The position numbers and the translations under genes were made by a program. A DNA stretch of 60,491 nucleotides from Actinomycetota bacterium (GTDB taxonomy: Bacteria; Actinomycetota; Acidimicrobiia; Acidimicrobiales; JAJPHE01), in assembly GCA_027315345.1 (NCBI GenBank), contig DAHUYE010000088.1, positions 1-60,491 on the forward strand. The letters are read 5' to 3'. Within the stretch, counting starts at the first letter, position 1. Every line of letters starts with the position of its first letter. Positions 42,992-51,287 of the stretch are shown one piece after another. The notes below the pieces were generated by a model. The model made no database searches and had not been told where the DNA came from. It saw only the letters and a list, made by a program, of their open reading frames with translations.

Positions 42992-43690
42992 TCAGACCTC
43001 GGTTACGTCAGCGGCCCTACCGGTGGTCCCGAACACCGCCGCCACCGCCTCCTTGGCCACCATGAGCTTGTCTCTGACCGTGGCCAGCGTGGCCCGGTCC
43101 AGATCCAGGCCGGCGGCCCGCTCCATGATGTCCGAGGCGAAGGCGTCGAGGTCGTCCCGTAGGACCCGATGGCCGAGCCCGGATCCCTCCCGGCCCCCGC
43201 CTCCCCGCCGGCGGCCGGCTCCTTCGGACGGCCCCGCCGCCGCCCCGTCGGCCGACCAGGGCCGGGGGCGACGTCCCGCTCGGGAGGCGAAGCGGTCCTC
43301 CCGGCGGACATCGCGCATGGCATGGCGGAGGTCGTCCCGCAGATCCCGCACCGATTCCTTCATGTCCCCGCCGATGGCTCCGACCACCTTGCGGGCCGTC
43401 TCGGTGGCCCGGGCCTGCAGATCCTCCAGCTCGGAGCGACGGGATTCGAGCTCGGCCCGGCCGGCGTCGGTGAGGCGGTAGACCTTCTTCCCGTCCAGCT
43501 CATCGTGCTCGATCAGCCCTTCGTCCTCGAGGGACTGGAGCCGGGGATATACCGTCCCCGCCGAGGGTGTGTACATCCCGAGGAATCGGTCCTCGATGAG
43601 CCGGATCAGGTCATAGCCGTGACGGGGTGACTCATCGAGCAGCATGAGGATGAACAGGCGCAGACCGCCGTGACCGAATACTCGTCGCAT
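42992..43690 (-). CDS. PadR-family transcriptional regulator
   Basis: 232 residues. The N-terminal winged helix (about 5-85) is PadR-type: LRLFILMLLDESPRHGYDLI, TPSAGTVYPRLQSLEDEGLI and KKVYRLTDAG. A long charged helix (about 85-130) and a Gly/Arg-rich stretch precede a C-terminal helical part. ATG at 43690 has TATCTT six bases upstream embedded in a repeated AAGATATATC element, implying autorepression. It is divergent from an adenylate cyclase gene and probably controls it as well. The inducer is unknown. Confidence 0.9.
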   Translation of the reverse strand: MRRVFGHGGLRLFILMLLDESPRHGYDLIRLIEDRFLGMYTPSAGTVYPRLQSLEDEGLIEHDELDGKKVYRLTDAGRAELESRRSELEDLQARATETARKVVGAIGGDMKESVRDLRDDLRHAMRDVRREDRFASRAGRRPRPWSADGAAAGPSEGAGRRRGGGGREGSGLGHRVLRDDLDAFASDIMERAAGLDLDRATLATVRDKLMVAKEAVAAVFGTTGRAADVTEV

Positions 43691-43696
43691 ACAGAT

Positions 43697-43736
43697 AAGA
43701 TATATCGCGTGTCCGTACGAATCAAGATATATCTTG
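43697..43736. promoter_or_regulatory. PadR operator region with divergent promoters
   Basis: AAGATATATC occurs at 43697-43706 and again at 43724-43733. The second copy is part of the perfect 14-base palindrome CAAGATATATCTTG (43723-43736). TATCTT inside these elements lies six bases from the padR ATG (minus strand) and eight bases from the cyclase ATG at 43744 (plus strand), so repressor binding would cover both -10 sites. Confidence 0.7.
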
Positions 43737-43743
43737 TAAACCC

Positions 43744-44730
43744 ATGAGCAACTCACCACCCGAAGAGGTGACCGTGACCGAGGACGACCCGGACTGGGCG
43801 GAACTGGAGCGGGAGCTGGTCGGACGCCGTTACCTCGACGCCGAGGCCACGGCGGCGGCGGCCGGGGTGGAACGGGAGGTCTCCATCCGCCTCTGGAGGG
43901 CCATCGGCTTTCCGGACGCACCCGAGGGCGAGCTCCTCTTCGGAGATCTCGACGTGGAGATGCTGCGCTCCGCCTCCGGGCTGGTCACCGAGGGTCTGAT
44001 CGGCTTCGACACCCTGCTGGCCCTGGCCCGGGCCACCGGCCAGGCCCAGTCCCGGGCGGCCGAATCACAGGTCAAGGCCGTAACCGAAAGCGTGGCCAAC
44101 GCCGGGCCGGGCGCCGATCCCCTCCTCTACGCCCGCATGGCCATACCCGGCCTGGAACGCTTCATCACCTACACCTGGCGCCGCCACATGCTCGACGCCA
44201 TGTCCCGCGAACTCTCGGCCACCGCCGAAGGACTGACGACCGAGTTGGCCGTGGGCTTCGCCGACATGGTCGGCTTCACCGCCCTCAGCCAGCAGGCCTC
44301 CGAGATCGAATTGTCCGACGTGGTCGGCCGGTTCGAGGATCTCGCCTACGACATCGTGGCCGCCGGGGGCGGACGGGTGGTGAAGATGATCGGGGACGAG
44401 GTCTTCTTCGTGGCCGAATCGCCCCGGGCCGGAGCGGAGATCGCCCTGTCCCTGGCCAGCACCTATGCCTCCGACGATCGCCTCCCCGACATCCGCGTCG
44501 GGCTGTCGGTCGGCCCGGTGCTGCCCCGGGCCGGGGACTACCTGGGCCCGGCCGTGAACCTGGCCAGCCGGCTGGTCAACCTGGCCCGTCCCGCCACCGT
44601 GCTGGTCTCGGAGCAGCTGGCCGAAGCGCTTGGAGATCAACCGGACTATGAGTTCCGTCGCCTTCGGACCCGGAACCTGAAAGGCATCGGACGGGTGCCG
44701 ACCATCGTGCTGCGCCGGCGGGAGGCCTGA
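43744..44730 (+). CDS. Class III adenylate cyclase with N-terminal regulatory domain
   Basis: 328 residues. Residues 1 to about 155 are an all-helical regulatory domain like that of Rv1264-type cyclases. The catalytic domain (about 165-320) has metal Asp174 (FADMVGFTALS) and Asp218 (KMIGDEVFF), Lys214 for purine recognition, and Asn272/Arg276 (YLGPAVNLASRL) for the transition state. It should make cAMP from ATP. No membrane segment. Its promoter overlaps the PadR operator. A sulfatase gene follows after 16 bases. Confidence 0.92.
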   Translation: MSNSPPEEVTVTEDDPDWAELERELVGRRYLDAEATAAAAGVEREVSIRLWRAIGFPDAPEGELLFGDLDVEMLRSASGLVTEGLIGFDTLLALARATGQAQSRAAESQVKAVTESVANAGPGADPLLYARMAIPGLERFITYTWRRHMLDAMSRELSATAEGLTTELAVGFADMVGFTALSQQASEIELSDVVGRFEDLAYDIVAAGGGRVVKMIGDEVFFVAESPRAGAEIALSLASTYASDDRLPDIRVGLSVGPVLPRAGDYLGPAVNLASRLVNLARPATVLVSEQLAEALGDQPDYEFRRLRTRNLKGIGRVPTIVLRRREA

Positions 44731-44746
44731 GCGCGAAGCTGACCCG

Positions 44747-46318
44747 GTGAGCCGCTCCCCCACCGCCGGCCCCGGCACCGACGTCCGAAGTGGTGACGAG
44801 GACGCCACCGCCGGCCCCGGCCGGCCCGCCAACGTGATCCTGGTGCTGCTGGACAGCCTGAACCGCCACATGCTCGGCGCCTACGGGGGCAGCGAGTTCT
44901 CCACCCCCAACCTGGACCGGCTGGCCGCCTCGGCGGTGCGCTTCGACAACCACTACACCGGGTCCCTGCCCTGCATCCCGGCCCGCCACGACATCCTCTG
45001 TGGCGCCTGGGACTTCCTGTGGAAGCCGTGGGGGTCCATCGAGATATGGGAGGAGCCGATCACGGCCGCCTTGAGCGGGGCCGGGATCACCAGTGTCCTC
45101 TTCAGCGACCATCCGCACCTGTTCGAAGTCGGGGGCGAGAACTACCACACCGACTTCAGCGCCTGGGACTACCTGCGCGGCCACGAGAGCGACCCGTGGC
45201 GGTCCCGGCCGGATCCGAGCTGGACCGGCGCTCCCAGTTTCGGGCGGGGCTGGACCAACTATGACAACTCACGCGGATGGTTCCGGGGCGAGGAGGACTT
45301 CCCTGGACCCCGCACCATGGCCGCCGCCGCCGAGTGGGTCAGGCGCGACTCCCGCCACCATGATCGCTTCTTCCTCCTGGTCGACGAGTTCGACCCGCAT
45401 GAACCGTTCGACACGCCCGAGCCCTACGCCTCCATGTACGACCCGGATTGGCAGGGTCCCCACCTCATCTGGCCGCCCTATACCGAGGCGGCCCGGGCCC
45501 GGGGCGTGCTGGATGAGCACCAGGCTCGCCAGATCCGGGCCAGCTACGGGGCCAAGCTGACCATGATCGACCACTGGCTGGGCCGGCTGATGGACGACGT
45601 CGAGGAGGCCGGCCGGGCCGATGACACCGTCTTCATGGTCTGCACCGACCACGGCCACTACCTGGGCGAGAAGGACGTGTGGGGCAAGCCGGCCGTTCCG
45701 GTCTACCAGACACTCGGCCACATTCCGTTGCTGGTGCGCTGGCCCGGGACCGGCGGTGGTGACTGCCGCGCCCTGACCACCAGTGTGGACCTGTTCGCCA
45801 CCTTGGCCGACATCTTCGGCGTTACGGTCGAACACCGCACCCACGGGCGCTCGTTGGTTCCCCTCCTACTGGACGAGGCCGACTCGGTGCGGTCCTGGCT
45901 CCTCACCGGCGTGTGGGGACGGGAGGTGCACCTGGTCACTTCCGACCTCAAGTACTGCCGCGCCCCGGCCGCGGACAACGCTCCGATGTCGCTGTGGTCG
46001 AACCGGTGGTCGACCATGCCCGTTCACGGCCATCCCGAGCTCCGCTTGCCCCGTCCCGACCGGCGGGCCCAGCTCGACCGTATGCCCGGCTCCGAGGTCC
46101 CGGTCATCCGCCAGCCCTTCGCTTCCGGTGATCTCCTGCCCTTCTGGGGCTGGGCCCGCTTCAGCGGAAACCACCTGTGGAACCTCGGGGAGGATCCGGC
46201 TGAGGACGTCGATCTAGCGGACAGCCGGCACGAACCCGGTGCCGCTGACGCCCTGCGCCAGGCCCTGGTCGAGATCGAGTGCCCGGAGGACCAGCTCCAG
46301 CGCCTCGGCCTGGTGTGA
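44747..46318 (+). CDS. Sulfatase (formylglycine type)
   Basis: 523 residues, no signal peptide. The signature C-x-P-x-R is C76-I-P-A-R80, the Cys that a formylglycine-generating enzyme would convert. NVILVLLDSLNRH (metal Asp36), TDHGHYLGEKDVWGKP and a C-terminal LGEDPAEDVDLADS complete the alkaline-phosphatase-superfamily fold. It should hydrolyse a sulfate (or phosphonate) ester. GTG at 44747 lies 16 bases after the cyclase stop, so it is likely in the PadR-controlled transcript. The activating enzyme is not in the window. Confidence 0.92.
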   Translation: MSRSPTAGPGTDVRSGDEDATAGPGRPANVILVLLDSLNRHMLGAYGGSEFSTPNLDRLAASAVRFDNHYTGSLPCIPARHDILCGAWDFLWKPWGSIEIWEEPITAALSGAGITSVLFSDHPHLFEVGGENYHTDFSAWDYLRGHESDPWRSRPDPSWTGAPSFGRGWTNYDNSRGWFRGEEDFPGPRTMAAAAEWVRRDSRHHDRFFLLVDEFDPHEPFDTPEPYASMYDPDWQGPHLIWPPYTEAARARGVLDEHQARQIRASYGAKLTMIDHWLGRLMDDVEEAGRADDTVFMVCTDHGHYLGEKDVWGKPAVPVYQTLGHIPLLVRWPGTGGGDCRALTTSVDLFATLADIFGVTVEHRTHGRSLVPLLLDEADSVRSWLLTGVWGREVHLVTSDLKYCRAPAADNAPMSLWSNRWSTMPVHGHPELRLPRPDRRAQLDRMPGSEVPVIRQPFASGDLLPFWGWARFSGNHLWNLGEDPAEDVDLADSRHEPGAADALRQALVEIECPEDQLQRLGLV

Positions 46319-46330
46319 GCCGACCGCACC

Positions 46331-46816
46331 ATGTCTCAGCCGGGTGCAGGTCCGCTGCTGGTGGTCCGCCACTCGAGATCGGGATCGACCGACCGCCTGG
46401 TGGAAGCGTTCGGAGCCGGAGTGCAGATCGCCACCGAACAGATCGAAGATGCACCCCGACTGGAGGTCAAGGGCTGCTTCGAGGCCGGACCGGATGACGT
46501 TCTGGGAGCGGCGGCCGTCGTGCTGGCCACCCCGGCCAACTTCGGGTACATGAGCGGGGCCATGAAGGACTTCTTCGAGCGCATCTTCCACGCCTGTCTG
46601 GACCAGACGGTGGGCCGCCCCTACGCCCTCATAATCAAGGGGGACACCGACACCTCCGGGGCGGTGACCAGCGTCGAGCGGATAGTGGCCGGTCTCCAGT
46701 GGAAGGCCGTCCTAGCCCATCTCAGCGTCGTGGGCGACATCACCGACGCCCATCTGGCCGCCGCGGCCGAGATGGGGTCGACCCTCACGGCCGGACTGGC
46801 CGAAGGCCTGTTCTAG
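46331..46816 (+). CDS. Flavodoxin-family NAD(P)H:FMN-type protein
   Basis: 161 residues. HSRSGSTDRLVEAF (14-27) is an FMN-phosphate loop of the T/S-x-T/S-G-x-T kind. ATPANFGYMSGAMKDFFERI (66-85) is the flavin-ring loop of NADPH-dependent FMN reductase/WrbA-like proteins. Cytoplasmic electron carrier or quinone reductase. ATG at 46331 is 12 bases after the sulfatase stop, so it may belong to the same transcript. Confidence 0.85.
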   Translation: MSQPGAGPLLVVRHSRSGSTDRLVEAFGAGVQIATEQIEDAPRLEVKGCFEAGPDDVLGAAAVVLATPANFGYMSGAMKDFFERIFHACLDQTVGRPYALIIKGDTDTSGAVTSVERIVAGLQWKAVLAHLSVVGDITDAHLAAAAEMGSTLTAGLAEGLF

Positions 46817-46825
46817 ACCGACCGG

Positions 46826-47065
46826 TCAGAAGATCCGGCGCAGCAGAGCCACGATGGCGCCGATGATGACCACCACAATGGCCACCTTGACGGCGAAGAG
46901 AGCCAGGCCCAGTACGAAGGTCAACAGGTGCCAGGCCAGCACCACCGCCACCACACCGACGACCGTCCCGATCGCCGCCCGGGTGATTGATCCTCCGGAG
47001 AGGACCCGTAGGGCTCCCCCCGACTTCGGCTCCAATCCGGAACTGGTCGACTGCCATCTGCTCAT
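46826..47065 (-). CDS. Small membrane protein
   Basis: 79 residues from ATG at 47065, preceded by GGGAGGT at good spacing. A polar N-terminus of about 32 residues is followed by one long or two short hydrophobic helices (about 34-72) and a final LLRRIF. Family not recognised; proteins of this shape are common small envelope-stress or phage-shock-type proteins. It lies just downstream of the LiaF-like/HK/RR operon (113 bases away, same strand). Confidence 0.6.
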   Translation of the reverse strand: MSRWQSTSSGLEPKSGGALRVLSGGSITRAAIGTVVGVVAVVLAWHLLTFVLGLALFAVKVAIVVVIIGAIVALLRRIF

Positions 47066-47178
47066 CGCTGTGCACCTCCCGACGGCCGAAGAGGTCGTCT
47101 TGCCAACCAGCCTACGGATCCCCGACCCCATCTGTCGTCAGCCCTGGCGATGATCCTGCCTCCTACCGGAGGACTACA

Positions 47179-47880
47179 TCAGGATCGGCCCTCTCCCCCG
47201 CCGGCGGCCACCAGGCCCGACTCGTAGGCCAGCACCACGGCCTGGATGCGGTCCCTCAGGTCGAGTTTGGTGAGGATGTGGGCGATGTGGGTCTTCACGG
47301 TGGTCTCGCTGATGTACAACTCTTCGGCCATCTCGGAGTTGGACAGGCCCCGGGCCACGGCCTTCAGGACTTCCAGCTCCCGCTGGGTCAGGCTGTCCAG
47401 CTTGGCGTTGCCCGCCGTCGGTCCGGCCGGCTGACGGGCGAACTCGTCCAACAGCCTCCGGGTCATCCGGGGTTCGATAAGGGCGTCGCCCCGGGCCAGG
47501 GCGCGGATGGCATTGGCCAGCTCATCGGGCGGAACGTCCTTGAGGAGGAAGCCGCTGGCCCCGGCCCGAACGGCGTCGAACAGGTAGGCGTCCAGGTCGA
47601 AGGTGGTGAGGATCAGGATGCGGGTGTCGTCGCCAGCGGTGATCCGGCGGGTGGCCTCCACCCCATCCATGACCGGCATGCGCACATCCATGAGGACGAC
47701 ATCGGGCCGTCGGTCGGCCACCACTTCGATCGCCTCCCGGCCGTTGGCCGCCTCCCCCACCACCTCGAAGCCGGGCTCGCTCTGGAGGATCAGACGGAAT
47801 CCGGACCGGACCAGGGCCTCATCGTCCACCACCACGATGCGGATGGTTCCGGCCGGCGCCGGTCTCTCGGCTCCGCTCAC
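47179..47880 (-). CDS. NarL/LuxR-type response regulator
   Basis: 233 residues. The receiver domain (13-130) has acidic DD (19-20), phospho-acceptor Asp65 (VVLMDVRMP) and Lys in FLLKDV. The LuxR-type HTH (about 165-225) reads LTQRELEVLKAVARGLSNSEMAEELYISETTVKTH (split over positions 165-199). It pairs with the upstream kinase. GTG at 47880 overlaps the kinase stop by four bases (GTGA). Targets are unknown; the LiaF-like neighbour suggests an envelope-stress response. Confidence 0.95.
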   Translation of the reverse strand: MSGAERPAPAGTIRIVVVDDEALVRSGFRLILQSEPGFEVVGEAANGREAIEVVADRRPDVVLMDVRMPVMDGVEATRRITAGDDTRILILTTFDLDAYLFDAVRAGASGFLLKDVPPDELANAIRALARGDALIEPRMTRRLLDEFARQPAGPTAGNAKLDSLTQRELEVLKAVARGLSNSEMAEELYISETTVKTHIAHILTKLDLRDRIQAVVLAYESGLVAAGGGEGRS

Positions 47881-48881
47881 GCCTCACCGGGCAGGAGGGG
47901 CAGCCGGGCGTGGACCCGCCAGCCCGGGCCGGGCTGTCGGGGCCCGGCATCCAGGGTGCCGCCCAGGGCCGCCACCCGCTCCCGCATGCCCAGCAGCCCG
48001 TGGCCGTCGGTCCCCCTTGGCGCCGCCGATGAAGTCCCGTCGTCATCGACGAAGAGAATGATGAAACCGGGTGCGTAGGTGATCTCCACCTGTACCTTGG
48101 CCCCCGGAGCGTGCCGCATGGCGTTGGTGAGGGCCTCCTGCACCACCCGATAGATGGTCAGCCCGACGCTGCCCGGCGTCTCCGGCTCGACGCCGGAGAC
48201 ATTGAGCTCGACGCCCAAGCCGGCCTCGTTGGATTCCTTCACCAGAACGGGGATGTCCCCCAGTCCGGGCAGGGGCTGGCGGGCGGCGGCGCGTTCCGAT
48301 CCGGCGCCGGCGCGGCTGCCGGCCGCACCGATGGAGGCATCGGCACCGCGCAGCATGGACAACATGTTGCGCAACTCACTCAGGGCCCGTCGGCCGGTGT
48401 GCTCAGCGGCCAGGAGGGCCTCGTCGGCCTCGTCCGGCTGGCGGCGGTGGATGCGGCGGGCGGCGGTTATCTGGATCGTCATCAGACTCACACTGTGAGC
48501 CACGATGTCGTGCAACTCCCGGGCGATACGCACCCTCTCCTCGGCCACGGCCAGCTGGGCGCTGCGGTCGTGGTCGACCTTGGCCCGCTCCCGGCGGCCC
48601 ATGACGATCCAGATGCCGACGGCAATGAGGGCGAGCGGCCAGGCGTCCCCGGCCTGCACCTGCCAGAGATGCAGGCTGTCGAGCAGAAAGGCCGCCCCGG
48701 CGGCCAGGTAGACCACGCCGAAGATCACCCGTCCGGGCCGGGTGCGCCCCTCGTCACGGTGGCCCCGGCGGCGCTGATGGCGCCGGCCGTAGCCATGGGG
48801 CCCGTTACCGCCGTCCCAGTGACCCGACCCCCTCCCCCAGGTCCACTCCTGGGTGGGTTCGTAGGTGTCGGTGTCGGTCAT
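47877..48881 (-). CDS. Sensor histidine kinase (HisKA_3 type)
   Basis: 334 residues. A His/Gly/Arg-rich N-terminus (about 17-50), two hydrophobic helices (about 52-72 and 80-95), the HisKA_3 phospho-site ELHDIVAHSVSLM (His124), and an HATPase domain with EALTNAMRHAPGA and GLLGMRERVAALGG. It phosphorylates the adjacent LuxR-type regulator. With almost no extracytoplasmic part, it resembles intramembrane-sensing kinases of the LiaS type. Its ATG overlaps the LiaF-like stop by four bases. Confidence 0.94.
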   Translation of the reverse strand: MTDTDTYEPTQEWTWGRGSGHWDGGNGPHGYGRRHQRRRGHRDEGRTRPGRVIFGVVYLAAGAAFLLDSLHLWQVQAGDAWPLALIAVGIWIVMGRRERAKVDHDRSAQLAVAEERVRIARELHDIVAHSVSLMTIQITAARRIHRRQPDEADEALLAAEHTGRRALSELRNMLSMLRGADASIGAAGSRAGAGSERAAARQPLPGLGDIPVLVKESNEAGLGVELNVSGVEPETPGSVGLTIYRVVQEALTNAMRHAPGAKVQVEITYAPGFIILFVDDDGTSSAAPRGTDGHGLLGMRERVAALGGTLDAGPRQPGPGWRVHARLPLLPGEA

Positions 48882-49525
48882 GATCCGCTCTGGGTCACCC
48901 TGATGTCCCCGGTGTAGACGGTCAGGTCGAGCATTACGCCCTTACCGGCGGAGGCGTAGCCGCCGGAGACCCAACTGGAGTCGGAGTTGATCCCCCCGGC
49001 CACGTCATGGCCCAAGATGGTGACGTCCCCGATCCGATCCGTGTAGTTGACGTCGACCTTTGTGCCAGCGGGCACTACCACCGTGAGATTCCCGGCCCCC
49101 ACCGTGGCATGAACGGTGGGGTGGCTGGATAGGTCGAGTTGGCCCAGATCGATGGTCATGTTCCCAACTCCGAGGTTGTAGTCGTGCAGATCAGCCGGGG
49201 CCGCCGGGGAGTAGGACGGGTTGCCCACCGCCGATCCGGTCACGTGGATATGGCTGTTGGCGGCGGCCGAGCCGCCCATGAGGACGAAGAGGACGACGCC
49301 CCCGAGCAGGATCGGCCAGTGGTGGCGGCCGGAGCGGCGGGTGAGGAGCAGACCCGCCCCCACGCACATCAACAGGATGGCCAGAAGGGTGTCGGCGGCC
49401 AGGTGCAGGAGATTCATCCGGCCCAGCAGCCAGACCGCTCCCAGGAAGACCAGGACCAGGCCGAAGACACCCCGGTCCCCGCGCCGACGCCGGGTGCGGT
49501 ACATCTCCTCGGCGGGGGCTCCCAT
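48878..49525 (-). CDS. LiaF-like membrane protein
   Basis: 215 residues. Basic N-terminus, a compact set of three to four hydrophobic helices (about 20-90, FGLVLVFLGAVWLLGR...), then an extracytoplasmic or cytosolic beta-rich domain (about 110-215; MTIDLGQLDLS, VGAGNLTVVVPAGTKVDVNY, GDVTILG) typical of the LiaF/cell-wall-active-antibiotic-response C-terminal domain. In Gram-positives LiaF restrains the LiaS kinase, and the gene order here is LiaF-like, kinase, regulator. Start chosen at ATG 49525 because TACCCT lies six bases upstream; GTG at 49567 is an alternative. Confidence 0.82.
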   Translation of the reverse strand: MGAPAEEMYRTRRRRGDRGVFGLVLVFLGAVWLLGRMNLLHLAADTLLAILLMCVGAGLLLTRRSGRHHWPILLGGVVLFVLMGGSAAANSHIHVTGSAVGNPSYSPAAPADLHDYNLGVGNMTIDLGQLDLSSHPTVHATVGAGNLTVVVPAGTKVDVNYTDRIGDVTILGHDVAGGINSDSSWVSGGYASAGKGVMLDLTVYTGDIRVTQSGS

Positions 49526-49531
49526 AGCAAG

Positions 49532-49537
49532 AGGGTA
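49532..49537 (-). promoter_or_regulatory. -10 element of the LiaF-like operon
   Basis: TACCCT on the minus strand, six bases before ATG 49525; there is no Shine-Dalgarno, which points to a leaderless transcript. Confidence 0.45.
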
Positions 49538-49619
49538 ACGACGCCGAGCCCGGATGGCATCGGCCACCAGGACGGAATCGGCCTCATCCTGGGGGAGGAT
49601 GCCCGAGGCCCGCTTGGTT

Positions 49620-49625
49620 TAGGTT
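49620..49625 (+). promoter_or_regulatory. -10 element of the SCO6745-type gene
   Basis: TAGGTT lies seven bases before ATG 49633. It contains the alternative TTG start (49624) and so argues against that start. Confidence 0.45.
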
Positions 49626-49632
49626 GCCGCTC

Positions 49633-50496
49633 ATGAATCCCGAAATGGCCCGGAAGACCTGGCGCACCGTGGAGCCTCTCCACGGGATGATCTACTTCGT
49701 CCCGGAGGCGGCCGAGGAGTACGCCGCCGCCGGACTGGAGCCGAACATGGGCTACTTCGCCTCCCGCTCGGCGGCCATGGGACCGGTGGGGGCCGGGGTG
49801 GTGGTGGCCACCTTCTTCAACTTCGATCCCCGACTCGTGGAGGCCGCTCTGCCCGCCGCCTGGGAGAGGGCCACCCCCGCCGCCGTCCTGGCCGCCCGGC
49901 TCCGGGCCGCCGACCGGGCCCTCCGTCGCCTCCTCGGAGCGGCCGCCGGCTCGGCGGAGATGGAGGAGGCGGCCGCCCTGGCCCGCACGGCGGCCTGGGT
50001 GGCGGCGGAACGGCCGCAGGGACGGGCCCTCTTTGCCGCTCACGCCGGACTGGAATGGCCCGAGGCACCCCACCTCGTCCTCTGGCACGCCCAGACTTTG
50101 CTGCGGGAGTACCGGGGCGATGCCCACGTCGCCCTTCTGACCGCCGCCGGGCTCTCCCCGGTGGAGGCCCTCGTCATCCACGCCGCCTCGGGGGAGGTAC
50201 CGGCCGCCGCTCTGCGGGCCACCCGGGCGTGGAGCGATGTCGACTGGGAAGCCGGCGTGGAGTCTGTCCGATCCCGCGGGTGGTTGGAGCCGGGACCGGA
50301 TCTGGGGTTGTCCGAGGCGGGCCGGGCCCACCGCCGGGACATCGAGGACCGGACCGACCAGCTCTCGCTGGCGCCCTATGCCGCCCTGGGAGAGCAGTCC
50401 TGCGAACGATTGCGCCAGCTGACCCGGCCCATGTCCCGGGCCGTGGTCGACAGTGGGGCCCTGGCCACCATGTCGACCCGGCCGGTGCAGTCATGA
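49633..50496 (+). CDS. SCO6745-family protein (winged-helix-like)
   Basis: 287 residues. KTWRTVEPLHGMIYFVPEAAEEYAAAGL near the start, RSAAMGPVGAGVVVATFFNF and LWHAQTLLREYRGDAHVALL are the hallmark segments of the actinobacterial SCO6745 family. A helical N-terminal half is followed by a winged-helix-like C-terminal half (WLEPGPDLGLSEAGRAHRRDIE). Function unknown; secondary-metabolite homologues have been noted. The stop overlaps the dienelactone hydrolase start (ATGA). ATG at 49633 preferred over TTG 49624. Confidence 0.85.
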   Translation: MNPEMARKTWRTVEPLHGMIYFVPEAAEEYAAAGLEPNMGYFASRSAAMGPVGAGVVVATFFNFDPRLVEAALPAAWERATPAAVLAARLRAADRALRRLLGAAAGSAEMEEAAALARTAAWVAAERPQGRALFAAHAGLEWPEAPHLVLWHAQTLLREYRGDAHVALLTAAGLSPVEALVIHAASGEVPAAALRATRAWSDVDWEAGVESVRSRGWLEPGPDLGLSEAGRAHRRDIEDRTDQLSLAPYAALGEQSCERLRQLTRPMSRAVVDSGALATMSTRPVQS

Positions 50497-51287
50497 GCAA
50501 CCTGGACAGCTACGAGCGCAGCAGCTTCAGTCACGATGGCAAGCGGAGGGACGTCTTCCGGAAGGGCTCCGGACCGGCCGTGGTGGTGATCGAGGAGATG
50601 CCCGGCATAACCCCGGGCGTCCTCGAGTTTGCCGATCGGGTGGCCGGCCTCGGCTGCACGGTGGCGATACCCCATCTGTTCGGGACACCGGGAGCACCGG
50701 CCACGGCGGCGCACCTGCTCTCGTCCTTCGGTCCGGCCTGTGTCTCCCGGGAGTTCCATGTGCTGGCCACCGGTAGCACGTCCCCGGTCATCGACTGGCT
50801 GCGGGCCCTGGCCCGGTCCCTGCATGAGGAGTGCGGTGGGCCCGGGGTCGGAGTAGTGGGCATGTGCTTCACCGGGGGATTCGCCCTGGCCATGATGGGC
50901 GGGGCGCCGGTGCTGGCCCCGGTCTTGTCCCAGCCGTCCCTGCCCCTGCCGATCGGCTCAGCCCGCAAGCGGGCCCTGGGCCTGTCCGATGCCGACTTGG
51001 CCGCCGCCAAGGAGGCTTGCGCGGCCAGGAATCTGACCGTGCTGGGACTGCGCTTCACCGGGGATCGGGTCGTCCCGGCCGAACGCTTCGAGCGCCTGCG
51101 CCAGGAACTGGGCGACAACTTCGTGGCCGTGGAGATCGACTCTTCGCCGGGTAACCCGCACGGAAATCCCGCCTCCGCCCACTCCGTACTTACCGAGCAC
51201 CTGGTGGACACGCCCGGACATCCCACCCGGGATGCCCTGGATCAGGTGCTGGGCCTGTTCCGAGACCGGCTGCTGACCCCGGCCTGA
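50493..51287 (+). CDS. Dienelactone hydrolase family protein
   Basis: 264 residues, alpha/beta hydrolase. Catalytic Cys125 in GMCFTGGFAL, an EEMPGI segment (34-39) whose Glu primes the Cys in this family, Asp in FTGDRVVP (about 192) and a late His in ASAHSVL complete the triad. Dienelactone hydrolases open lactones in aromatic degradation, and many actinobacterial members have other ester substrates. It is translationally coupled to the SCO6745-type gene. Its 3' end overlaps the convergent GH30 gene by 46 bases. Confidence 0.9.
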   Translation: MSNLDSYERSSFSHDGKRRDVFRKGSGPAVVVIEEMPGITPGVLEFADRVAGLGCTVAIPHLFGTPGAPATAAHLLSSFGPACVSREFHVLATGSTSPVIDWLRALARSLHEECGGPGVGVVGMCFTGGFALAMMGGAPVLAPVLSQPSLPLPIGSARKRALGLSDADLAAAKEACAARNLTVLGLRFTGDRVVPAERFERLRQELGDNFVAVEIDSSPGNPHGNPASAHSVLTEHLVDTPGHPTRDALDQVLGLFRDRLLTPA

